Source: Crotophaga sulcirostris
Taxonomy: Eukaryota; Chordata; Aves; Cuculiformes; Crotophagidae
Assembly: GCA_013397455.1 (NCBI GenBank)
Contig: VYZB01000171.1
Location: 796,255-860,254, forward strand
Reading direction: 5' to 3'
DNA length: 64,000 nucleotides
A model generated the notes under the pieces. The model ran no database searches. It had not been told where the DNA came from and worked only from the letters and a program-made list of their open reading frames with translations. Of the stretch, positions 1-12,500 are shown one piece after another (position 1 is the stretch's first letter; every line of letters begins with the position of its first letter). A program made the position numbers and the translations under genes.

Positions 1-302
1 ACTTGTAAGGGACCATCAGAGCTTTCTGGAGTCTTGTGAGTCATGTGGGTAGTTTAGACACACACATAGTGTGCCATTGCACATCTTGTGTGGATCTTTG
101 TAAAGAAGAATAAAGTGAATTCTGACGTCTAGCTGACAGTGCCCATATATCTCGCTCTGTCTTTATAGATTGCCTAGCAGCCGGCATTGTCGTGGTACCT
201 ATATTAACGATTTCACTAGTGCGGCGGCACACTTAGGCTGTTCTTGTGACCATGTCCTTTGGAGAGAGCAAGAAAAGATTTTCTCATCAGACCCAGACTT
301 AC

Positions 303-505
303 TTTAAATGCCTCATTACGTATTCCTTTGCGACCAAGCCTGTTCTTACTGACATCGATGAATGTTAAGGTAGATGGTAACTCAGGGAGTTGTCTTATCC
401 TATTGTCACGGAGCACCAGCTGTTCAAGTTGGGGCAATCTCCGGAAAGCATCTTCATGGATCTCCGATATAAAGTTTGCAGTGAAATCAATACTCTTTAA
501 ATTGT
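303..505 (-). CDS. EPYC: EPYC exon 5 (leucine-rich repeats)
   Basis: The exon is 203 nt. The acceptor (tttcctcatcag) is followed by 505, and the donor after 303 reads AAA|GTAAGT. It completes codon 163 and encodes residues 164-230. Leucine-rich repeat cores are visible: SIDFTANFISEI, QLEQLVLRDNRIRQLP and TLTFIDVSKNRLG. It ends in phase 0 at NEAFK; the rest of the repeat array must be on exons outside the window. Confidence 0.94.
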
Positions 506-3500
506 CTGATGAGGAAATAAGATACGATAAACATACAAGAATATATTTCCTGAAAGTTTTAAAAAAAGAAAAAGGCAAATAGGTTATTTAAATCACAGGT
601 GAGGTACTTTGAATCAGATCCATCCCTGACCCACTATGTGACATTTTTCTCTATACATAAGTAGTGCAATAATATGAATTTGAACAGTTATCCTAAGGAA
701 GGGAGCCAACATCTCCTTCTCATCCAGTTCAGAATTGCCTTTGTCATTCTTTACACATCTTTCAGTGAAAGATTTTAAAATTAATAGCTTTAAAATTCCT
801 GTGTGTTCTGGGAACCTTTTAAATGGTTATATTTTGGAAAAAAAAACATTTAAATGGAAATAAACATATTTTCTACCACCTTATTCCATGTTTGTTTATT
901 TTCAATGTTTTCCTATATGTAAGCAATTTGATGTATTGACTTTTTTCTAAAATACACATTTTTTCCAATCAAAAAATGAAAATGTAGCTTACTTTTGGCA
1001 AAAGACAACAATGTCTAAATAACAGTGCATTGATATGCATTAATTTCGAATGTGTTGCTCTGTAATTTACTTCTGTTTTCCACCCAGATTGTTATTCATG
1101 GTTATTTTATTTTATTATTTTATTCTTATGTTAGCAGTATATTTTTGCGTTAAAAAATCTTCCCTCTTCTTGACATTTGTTCCCTTTGGATATTTTTTAT
1201 ATACCAATTGTTTTCCTTCCCAACCTTCATCTTGATTTGAACAAGTCCAACTCTCATAGTTTTCTTTCATAAAAGGATCCTTGCATTCCCCTAAATTCTT
1301 GTAGCAACATTTTTTTGGAACTGATTCTGTATTTCTCATCATGAAATCAATAATAATTAGTTACACAAATTTAGGTCTAATACAAAAAAAAACAAAAAAA
1401 TTGTCTCGATATTCAGTATGGTAAGAAAGACTTAATGCTTCCCGAAAAATTAGGGAACTTTAAGAATCATAGGAAGGAAATGTGAAAATAAAAGCTCTCT
1501 AAATCTCCAGTTTAGGCCATTTTTATGTCACAAATGGTTTTGGATTAGCTGTTTTAATTTACTGAAGATTTTCCCAGATAATTCTGAATTAAACCAATGA
1601 ACACATAACTTAAAGGTAAAATTTAAAGGTAAAATGGCTTTCACACAGATACTTTGCAGATATTTGAAAGTACATCTACCTGAGAACTTGACATATTCAG
1701 GGAAATAGTACTTTCTAATATGTTACAAACGTTCTGTGAGGTTTGAGGGTTTTCCTACCTTTCTAAATCTGATTACAAGTGATAGCAAAAAGATACATGA
1801 ACGTTGTTTCTAATAATTCAAAAATTAGGCAGAAAATCTGTGTTTGAAATACTAACCTTTATGATCAAAAGCAACAAACCACTTTTCCATATGTGCATTT
1901 ATGTAAATAATCCTACTGTCATCAAACATTACAGAAAATGAATGACTATGTCTTAGATTATTATAAACCAGAAATAATAAAGTTAATTGCAAAAATACTA
2001 CTGTCCATACTTAAGTTAGCAAAGTCATTTTTGTTGATCTTCTTGATTCTGTTGTAACGTGAGTAGAAATACGTGGTTTTCTTAGGCAAGGGTGGAACAG
2101 CATGAAGCTCGCGATCGTCACAGTAGACTGTGGTCCCTAGGCAGGTACACAGAAGGCAAGTGGGGAGATCTATAAAAGAATTTAAAAGAAAATAGTTTGT
2201 TACGAAAAAAGTACAGAAACGATACGTAAATTACCACAATGCCTTGCTTCCCTAAGCACTAAATAAGTTTTTTTGGTGATAAAATTTACTTGCATTCTCT
2301 TTTGATCACAACATATAATTGCAACAACAAAGTAATTAAAATTTGCTTAAAACTATTTTTTTTCCGCCTATGCCTATTAGAAGGTCATTTAACTTACCTT
2401 TCTGATATAGTGTTTCTCAAACTATAACAACAGAATATTAGGTGACAGCAGCAAACCACAGATCAATTTCCCCCTAAGCTGATAAGTGTGAACTTCCATC
2501 TATATGGAGAAATAATGGCTGATGAATAAAACTTGTTATGATTCCCCAGGTTTGGTTCTGTAAATAGTACTTCTGAATAATTTGTGAGGAAATTAATATT
2601 TTCCTACAGAGCTATGGAGAAGAGCCTCAATTCCCTTTGCATGTTGTTTAATTACATTTTCTGATTCAGAGATTCAGCATCATGAAAAATCTCTCTGTCT
2701 GAGTTAAGATAACTTCAAGACCATGTAAACAAAACATTTGTTTACCAGCAGAAGTCCATGAAAATAGAAAATCAAGTCATTTCATCTCAGTCATAAACCA
2801 ATATGAATAATGAATCAAGAAGGTTACTTTGATGATACTATTTGGTGAAAATTATGACACTGAGTGGTTTGTCTAAATGCAATTGTAGGAAAAGTTGTTA
2901 GTTGCCACTGTGTTGAATTCTCCATGCATCTTTACTTTGATTATGGGTATAAATCAGCACATCTGTTTCTCAGCTTTTACTCCCCTAGAAATGCTTCTCT
3001 GTTTCATGTTTTCCTCCTCTTTGTAGCAGATGATTGGTTGATTGTTCTGGTTACTTTATAAAATATTAACATAATTAATGAGTATGAAATCCTGTTTCTT
3101 GCAGGTGAGTTTTTCCTCCAAATCAATTGTAGCTACATGGAAGATTTGCCTTCTTAATCTGTACCAATTATCAACAAGCAACAGTAACTAACTGAAATGT
3201 GGGCTCTATATGTGGTGTCTTTTCAGGCAAGATTAAGGAATCAGTGACCAGAGGAACCATTTTATTTGAGAATCTAGGGCAATTCCTTGGTCATCCAGGA
3301 ATAACATATCTGGAGAGATAAGACTTTTTATACTTTCCTTAAGTTCCTCCACCAGACATTTTAAATTAGCGGCAGGGAACAAGCCTGACACAGGGTAAAA
3401 ATAATTGTCATACCTTGAACTTTCTAGCAAAACTAGGCCTAAATGAATGTAGAGTTCAGGATGGCTGACATTTTTTCAAAACATTGCAACATAGTACAGG

Positions 3501-6500
3501 AAGACAGTTTCCCCTTCTGACCCATTTTTGATTTTGGAGGAAGGGTATTTGTCAGCTATGGCTGGTATACACTGAAAAAAGGCAGAAGTATGGGAAGGAT
3601 TCAAAAAGACATCAACAAGAAAAATGAACTTGGCTTGATATTCCTGAGCCTTGTATTCTTCTGTCCAGTACCAAGCCAAGAACAGCAGCAACATCCGACA
3701 GGAAAATTTGTTGCTGAAAAAAATATAAAGACACAACAAAAATCTGATTTGATATGTTGCATATTTGAGTCTCCCATGCAAATCTTTATTTAATGTATGA
3801 GTTGATTTGCACTCAATGCTCAAAAATGTTGACAGATACAGAATTCACTATATGTAATATATACGTGAAAAGTTTTTTTACATTCTGCAGCTTTCAAAAT
3901 TGAAGGAAATTGTGTGATTTTTTTTCAGAACCGTCTTGGCAAATTCTCATTTCTATTTTTATTTATTTTGATATCAGTGAATTTTTCTTTTTGTCTGGTC
4001 AAGGCTCACAAACAAACAAGACTAAGAATGATTACTTACTTGTCACTGAACAGAGAAGCATGAACAGATTACATTTTACAATTTTAACTACCCTGTGAGA
4101 TATAGAAAGAAGAACAGAAAAACATTTTCACCTAAAATTTCTAAATAATACCCTTTCCTTAATTTTCATAGTTTCTAGTTTTCACGATAAAAAAATCACT
4201 CAACATTTTAATTATATTTTGCCTGAACAGATTTACAAAAATCTTGTAACAAATCATTATAAAATAAAAATATTTGTTAGGGATAGTGAGATCTAAGTCA
4301 ATATAAAAGTACTGGTAGCATTTTCCAACCATTGGCAAATTTTTCTAGTGTTTACATGTTAATAATACTTAACTTGAAAAAAATCATTCATTGGTACACT
4401 GTCATTTCATAGTGAAATAGTATGGAGACATTTTGACTAGACACCTATCTGACTTCAGAGCATTCAAGATAGGCATGTTATACCACTCTGCAGTAAGAGA
4501 GATTCAGAAATTATATACCTCTTCTTCCGTAAGAGAGGTAGACATTCGTGAGCAAGCAAAGTAGGCTCACTTGAAAGTGTAGTTATCCATGCAATACTTA
4601 TTTCTCTTTCCTACTAACCATCTTGAGTTTGGGGTCCAAGAACCCCAGATCCCTGTGCTGAAGACCCATCCGTTAGTTTTGGAGTTGATGCTTCTTCCTC
4701 AGGTTCTTCTGTCAATGGTGCAGAAGAATAAGTCTCTTGAATTATAGAAGGTAGTGCCATCCCGATCTCTGTCTAGGGAAAATTAAGAGAGAACAACAAA
4801 TGTTCCTGTATACTTTCAATGGTAGCCATTTCTCTTCCAGTTATTTATATTCTCCCACTAGAGGTCATATGTGTCCTGAGGTTTAGTGCTTGAGATGCTT
4901 TTTATTCCGCAGCTATAATGAAATTCTCATGATGTGTAAACAATTAATGAAACTCCAAAATGCTTATTCATCTTTTATCTCAATGTTTTAAATATTGGGG
5001 TTTTTTTGTATGCACACATTTGCACACTGCATCTGCCTTATTAGTGAGAATATGTATGAAAAAAATACTTTTTCCACGTTTATTGCAGACTTGCAAGGCT
5101 TGTAGAGAGGCCTAAGGTTGCAAAGAGCCAGTGGTTTACTGTAATAACCCAGATAGAATCCATTTCAGTTGTGTGCAAATTACTTTATCACAGTATCATG
5201 ATTTCCGTATTTGTAATAATATTGTTTAACCACCCCAGGATGTCTTTTGAAAATGCATATAGATTTTTTTTCTTTTTTGATTAAATCCCCAACAATGAAT
5301 TAGTGTCCTTATAGGGCTTTGCATATAGGAGGTACTGTTTAAAAGTCAGGTAATACATCCACAGTGAGTGCTGCACCCCTGTGCTGCAGTTAGCACTCAT
5401 TAGCCTACATCTAAGGCATGATCAAAAGTGGGAATTTTGGCACTGTGCCTTCATCCCAAGTGCGAAGGCTCAGAAGCCTAAAATTATGCTTTAATAAATA
5501 TTTTCCTCCACTGCAGCCTTCACACTACCACTGTAAAACTTGAGACTTGAGGTTTTCACCTGACCAAACTTATCCTGGTTTGAGACCAACCCCCATCTAC
5601 TGCTGGCTATGCTATCTCCATGGAGAATTGGTTTTTGAAAGCACCCACACTAGTGCTCATAAATTTTAGTTGTAAAAGACAGATAAAAGCAGATTGCATC
5701 CAGACTGGACAAGTGCTTAGGATTTTTTAAATTAGACTTTTTATGTAGACCATACAAGTTAAAGGAACGAACACACCTGAGATCTAGGTCCCAAGCAAGA
5801 GCAAAGCTTTTGCCCTATTCTAATCTCTGTTTGAATCTCTTAGCTTAACTGTATAATGTTGAACAAACAGAGTTCTTTTTGTGTTATTATTCCTGAAAAG
5901 GATAGATTTTAAAAATGCTTATATGAAATACGTATATACATTCATATATATGTATATGTTTACCACAATTCTGGAAGAAAACACTTTACACTTCAAAATA
6001 GACTCTCTGGATCTTGCAGTGTAGCTACATATCATTGCTTTCAGTATTAAATGTTATGATCCTGGACTGCCTGAGAGCACCTAAATAATCTTCTAAAATC
6101 CACTTTTGGCACTGAAATATTTTGATTTAATGTATACAGTGGCCAGAGTTTCCAATATTTTGCATCAGTTGTTTCCCTGAAGACAGTGAAAATGGAAGCA
6201 ATGAAAAACCAGAAAGCACCATGAACCTCACTGACAGAAGTTTTGACTGAGCATACTTCAGGTCCTCTGTATGTTCTTTAGTTGTATTCCAATAAGCCAT
6301 AGATACTATTACTAAGAAGAGTTTATGGATAAAAATGCCTTGATATGTTTACTAGGATCACATGTTTGCAAAACACATGGTGATCAAGTCTGCAAAACAC
6401 ATGGTGATCAATCTGCAAAACGAACTTAACTGAGCTATGACTGAGTAACCTGTTGGTGTAGGTAAGAATAAGGTTCTACCTTGTTGTTTTGTACAGAAAA

Positions 6501-9500
6501 ACACACAATGTTCCCATCTGCAGCACTGACAGTAGGACAGCTTAACCAGGAATGGACTTGGGGACAAATCAAAAGAAGACTTTGGGAACAAAGGAAATGG
6601 GACAGATGTTCTCCGAATGGAAGCCTAGAGGGAGAGATGCATTCCAGACTTTTATTGACCCAGGATATTACTGCACTGAAGTGCTTGCATATGGAGTCTA
6701 CTTCTTCACCAGTTTTGTGGAAATCAGATAAGAGTCCCTGTCCTGAAATTTGGAACAAAATCCAGAAATTTTGAGACCTATGAATGGCTTTGTGTGCGCC
6801 TTTTGAGGCAATTCTACTGAAAATAATATTCTGGAGAAGAGTGTTTTCAAGACACAGTTTCTAGGCTTCAGACCTAAGGAAATATTCCTTTCACTTGTCA
6901 GAGGGTTTGGGTCATCTACACTGACAGCCACTTCTCTGAATATTTGAAGGCTCGCTCTATGGAACTTATTAGCTTGAAATTTGTGATTTACTTTATGCTT
7001 TCTCAGATGTTCTTAGTTGATTAATCACTGTAGCTGATGAGTACTAAAGCAGAGGTATTGACTTCTAGTAAGTCTGTTTCTAGGCTGTTATCTCTTTCTT
7101 TTATTACAGGATATTATCTGGTTTTGGAGACGCACATTTGAAAGCTTCCCCATAGATTCCTTTCTAAAGTGCTACATCTGAGTTAGCATCAATATCCATT
7201 CAGTCTCCTGCACCGGTTTTGACTGTCATAAAATATACTAATTATTACAATGAATTTAATGATGATGTTGTTTTTACACTGATAACAGAGTAGGAGTTCA
7301 AGGATACACATGTATTACATACCAGAACCAGACCATGAGCAATATATTCTTGCTATTTGTAGGCTGGACTTGAACCAGTAACTTAAAGGTAAAAATCTGT
7401 TTCCCATTATCAGCCATCTGATCCATGCAGCTTTATATTTCTTACGTATTTGATAAATCACGCAAGATTGTAACAAGACAAAGATGTTTCTTGGACTATA
7501 TACAGTACAGAATGATCCTTTATCCTCCAGATGTTTGTTTATTTTTGGCAACATGGACTTTACTGAAAAATTGAAACAGAAATGATTCTATATCATATAA
7601 TGATGTTATTCTCCATAGGGTTTTTAAGGGTTTGGAGGTGGGGTTGTATTTCCTTTGCTTCTCTAAGAAATATTCTTTATGAAAAATCACGAAGCAGGAA
7701 GAATATTGTAAATAAATACAATAAAGCATATTTATCTTTGCCAGTAGTTGCAAGTCTTCAAATCATAATCAGTGTCCCAAGCTGAATTTAATACAAGGCA
7801 TAAGAAAACACTGAAAGGGAATCACATCACTTACCTTCAGCCATCTAACTCTGTGGTTAATAGTTAAGAGTTATCCTAGTCTGTCTTTGGAATAAATCAA
7901 GAAATTTAGAGAATATCAGTGCAGACTATTAGACACAGAACATACTGTAAGCAGAGTAATATATTTTTCTAAGATTGCATAGAAAACCTATTATTTTCCC
8001 CATCATGTCCTTTTTCAATGTGACTACATTTACAAGTGAAGAGTGGATGGCCAATTTAGAGGCACTTTCAGACCATGAAGTTTCAAAAGTCAAAAGCGCA
8101 GAAATCTGAACATATCGATGAGTGATAAATTACAATTGATAAAAGTCTGTTCGTAACCTCAGTCGTCCATAGACTAGGCATCTAGTTTATGCTAGTGTCC
8201 TTTCACAGTCAGAAGAGAACAAGATGAAACTTCTGAAAAGTTCAGCAACTGACCGCTTATGCCTCTTTTAGGATGGACTCTTTAGACGTCCATCTCTCAC
8301 CATCGGCTGAAAAGGAGGCAAAAGAAATGAAAATATTTTTAAGATTTTAAGATTTTAAGATTAGAAACAGCTCAGGAGGCTGAGCTGTGAAAAAAAGAAG
8401 TAAGGTGAAAGGGTATCTGTGGGCTAGAAGTCAGGAGGGGTGAAAAAAAATGTAAATGTAGATAGGAGTAACCTATATGAGGATTATAAACCCCTATAAT
8501 CTATACAGAGAAATAAAATACAGAAAATATAGAGAGTTAAAAAGGTAAATAGCAAGTCTGGAAATCATCAGTTGCCACTTTTCATTTATGAGCTGGTGTA
8601 ATTCCAGTAGCAGGTGTTTGGTCTGTTGTTTTATATCTACATCCTTTAGGATCAAAGTTGATATATTACATGTAATAAATACAAATGCACGGGCAAATCT
8701 GCAGTGTGTCCTCTTTCAGCACTTCTTTTACTGCAAAAAAAAATGCTTAAAAACAGAAATAAAAGTTCAGAACTTAAAAGAGAGACACTATAACTTGAAG
8801 GGACAGTTGTACCACACACTGACCCATCAAAAGGAACTGGTTTGCCCCACAGCTGTTCTGAAACTACCAAAGAATATATCTAATTATGGTAGAGGTTTTC
8901 AGTTTATTTTCTTTTCCAAAACTGGCTCATACTTCTTTCTTCTTGAATATTGCATATCAGGTCTTCTTTTCTCCTATTGTTCTGTCTTAAAAAGAAATAA
9001 ATCTGTGAACCATTGCATGTTAATGTAATAGATCTCAGACTGCACATTCTGCAGCTCAAATAACTTGTCATTTTCTTGTACAAAGTTGTGTGGAGAAGTT
9101 AATATAAAATTCAAGGAGATCTTGGGGAAGAGGGAGGTGATTGCTGTTCACAAAATTTTTAAGTATACTGATTTTACCTACTCACACTCATTCCTTCAGT
9201 TTTTAATCACTTGAACATTTACACCCACATACTCACACATACCCAAATGTGTATGTGTGGTCTGGCCAGGATGACCTGTATTTAGCATAGAAGACATTGA
9301 ACAAAATTTACAGGGTCCTTTTAGTGTCTCTGGAGTTTTTCTTGACAAGCATTGAAAATTAACCTTTGGACAGGTTTTTATCTCCCTTAAGATTAACCAA
9401 CTGTTAGGGGACACTCTCTTGGATGCTCAAACATGCACAAATCTTATTTGAGGTTGCTGCTTATTGCCTCCTTTTTCTCATTGGGAATATTTCGTAGTAG

Positions 9501-12500
9501 CTAACATGGAAAGGAATGGTGTATGTTGTCTTCTACAGTCTTATCTCCTTTCTGCTCCTGGAAGGATTAAAGATCTTCACCTAGAAGTCATCTGTGCTGT
9601 GACATTATCAGGATGCAGGACCTTTAATTTTGGAATGAAGAGCACATTCCTCAGTCTTGCTGCTCCGAATAGCATTCTGGAAGTGGTACAGATGGGGACA
9701 GTTTCCTTCATTATCAATACAGATCATTCTTTTGGTCCTTTAAGCCTTCTAATTTTTTAAGTTATTTTGTTATTTCTGCTGGGTCTTACATGCACATAGA
9801 CACTTAAATTTCCATTCATACTTCAGTCAGACCAACCTTAATATTTAAGTTACAGACTCCTAGAATTATAACCCAGTTCTTAAAAACTAATGTCCGTGGA
9901 ATCTTCCTTGGAAAAAAATAGGTAGACTCTGAGGTTCTGATCATTATTCCTAGATAAAGAAGTAGTCTTTTTAGAACCTAGAACACAAAATATCTTAAAA
10001 CTTCTTGTCTCAAAAGCAAGTATACCTATGTCATGTCTGATTCTAGCTGAGTAAAAACACTAATGCTCCACAGCATTGCTACAGGGATTATACTTACTAA
10101 TTCTGTTGTCTGAGAATGAAGAAAATCCATACAAATGGACCTAATCCATTCAAACGAAGTCAAAGTCTCATTCCAGCTCTGTATTTGAAATTACAGACTT
10201 TGTTTTTAACATTGTGCTTTGAGGGCTATGTAATATCTAAGTTAGCCTACAGCAGATTCTTTTCTTTGGACTAGTGCTAAAGTTTTGGAAGACATAAAAT
10301 TTCAAAGAGAAATATGCCAATTTTAGAAATCAGAGCAGGGGTTTTTTGCACTATCATAAAAGCACAAAAGGACTGAAAACTCGTCTTAACTATTTAATGA
10401 AGATTTCCATAGGAGCTTCTGCTGATCCAAGACACAAAGTAGACATACACAACCAGACAAACAAAGCTGAGATCACTCAGATGACCAGAGCATCTACCAG
10501 AAACACTGTTAACCTTCAGACCTTTGCTAAGGAGCTGCCTCTCAGCTGAACTTCCAGAGCTGTAAAGGAGGGTTCAGGAGTTCCTTATGAAGTCCAGACA
10601 GATGGAAGACTGCTGAAGCTAAACGTACTTTTGCCCAGTTCACCAGCCTGGTTTTTCCTATATGTATCGTGGTTGTTTTGAATTCAGACTACAGCCAAAC
10701 AATATTAGGAACATGAACAAAAAGGACCAGATTCATTCCACTTAACTTCAGACATTGAATTTTAGTGTCCTATTTTGTAGCTTAGTCTTCTTACACTCCT
10801 GTGCAAGCAGTGGAGGAAGAATAACTCCCTGAGGTTGGTGGTTCAGCACATAGATATTGTGAATCAACTTCCTGAGGTGCCTGTCCATCTTCCTTTGGCT
10901 GTAAAGGAGACCGTATAGCAGCAGCCATGTTTTTTGTCAGACATCAAGGCCAAAGTCTGGTGTCAGACTTGCTCTTCCTCTCCTTTCTACAGCTTATAGT
11001 GCAAAGACATTTCATCTTATTTGTTCCAACTCAGGACATTTGTGTAGCTTGCAGTGATACAGACATAGTGCTGACAAGTTGCTATGTCTCCAGAACTAGA
11101 GATGCTTCTAAAAGTTTGTGTTTGTCTTCACAGTCTGAACTATTATGCTATATAGAAATGTCCTGCCAGTGTAAGATCAGTTAGTACCTAGTTACAGACC
11201 CAGGACATGAATATGGTGCAAGGAAGAAAGTATTGAGGGCAAGGGCATGGGTGTGATGTATTTCCTGGCACTGGAAGGGACATCGTAACTGTAGTCATTG
11301 ACACACAACTCTAAAAGCAAGCAACACTAACATCAAAAAAGGCTACACATTATTTTTTTGGACTTCCTACATTTTCTTGAACATAAGATCCAAACTGTTT
11401 GTCCAGGATTGACAGCTGTGGCTGTTTTACTCACTGCTAACATTTCCCCTTTGATTAACAAGGGCTAAGCTGGAAGTTGAAAGGCAGATATTGGAAACTC
11501 GTTAAAGATTAGATCTCCTTTAAAGAAAGCCAGAGAGACATAACCACTTTTGAGAAATAATATTAAAAGTAAGTTTTCAATCCCCAAATTTCTGTGATGT
11601 CACCGTAGGGATTGTGCTGCTATGGAATATATACAATTACTGCAGTACCATTTCTAGACTATTTTTTTAAAAACAAACTAAAATCATACAAGTCATTAAA
11701 ACCAATATCTATGCTGATAATTGCAGACATTCCATCAAATCTTAAAGCATCTAACAAGATACTAGGTTACACTGAGGAATCTAGGGAAAGAAATTCAGTG
11801 AAGTTTTACTTAGTTGACTCAGGTGCCTGTACAGCTAAGTATTCAGGCAGAAATTTCATTAGGGCTTTGATATTGTGCATATTCTAAAGAATTTATTGAG
11901 CTATCTGTCTCATTTGTGTAGGGAATGAGGCATTCCTGCACCTAAGTAATCAAAGAACCCATCTGCTTAATTTGCATGCCTGATTTACTCTGTTTCATTT
12001 CAGATGAAACAAAGGGTCTGGTTCTCCATTCACCCAAAGAACAAGAGAGATGAAAAGTACTGGCCTGAGGAGGCTGGCACCACAAAACCCTCTGTTCCAG
12101 AAGGTATCCTGACCACCAAATGGAGGCCAGAGGCAAGTTTGGATGAGATGTTGAAACAAAGCCAGAATGTATCCAAAGAGGCAAAACTCATGGCAGGAGA
12201 ACAAGCCAAAATAAACATGATTATGCAGCCTAACATGAAAGGAACTAAGACCTGGGACCTATTGAAAGGATTATTAAAGTCTCATACAGTAGACAATCGC
12301 TAAACATGTACAAAGATAGAAATGACTCAAAGCAGACTCAGAGCAGAAACACAACGCTCTCCTCTCTAAACTGTGTAACAAACCATGCTCTGGATCCTGT
12401 TTTGGATGACTCTGAAATTATTCTTACCTTACTTGCTTTTAAGATGAAATAGAGACGCACAAGTTATTTAGCTTAACAGTGTTCAGAAAAAATATATAGG

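Noticed and set aside
1115..1342. 75-codon, Cys-containing minus frame in EPYC intron 4
   Set aside because: Same strand as EPYC but its phase and position do not fit the exon chain, exons 4 and 5 join directly in phase, and the length is within chance.
3476..3823. 115-codon minus frame inside EPYC intron 3
   Set aside because: It lies between exons 3 and 4, which already join in phase; composition is AT-driven and shows no SLRP motif.
6435..6774. Overlapping open frames on both strands (107 and 97 codons)
   Set aside because: They overlap antisense over a locally GC-richer patch, which lowers stop frequency on both strands; no recognisable domain.
8588..9028. 146-codon plus-strand open frame, the longest not in a known gene
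   Set aside because: Cys/Phe-rich, low-quality composition, no splice or promoter context, and roughly one frame of this length is expected by chance in 64 kb of AT-rich DNA.
10346..10549. 67-codon plus frame with a hydrophilic peptide
   Set aside because: Length within chance, no splice signals or known motif; treated as intron sequence.
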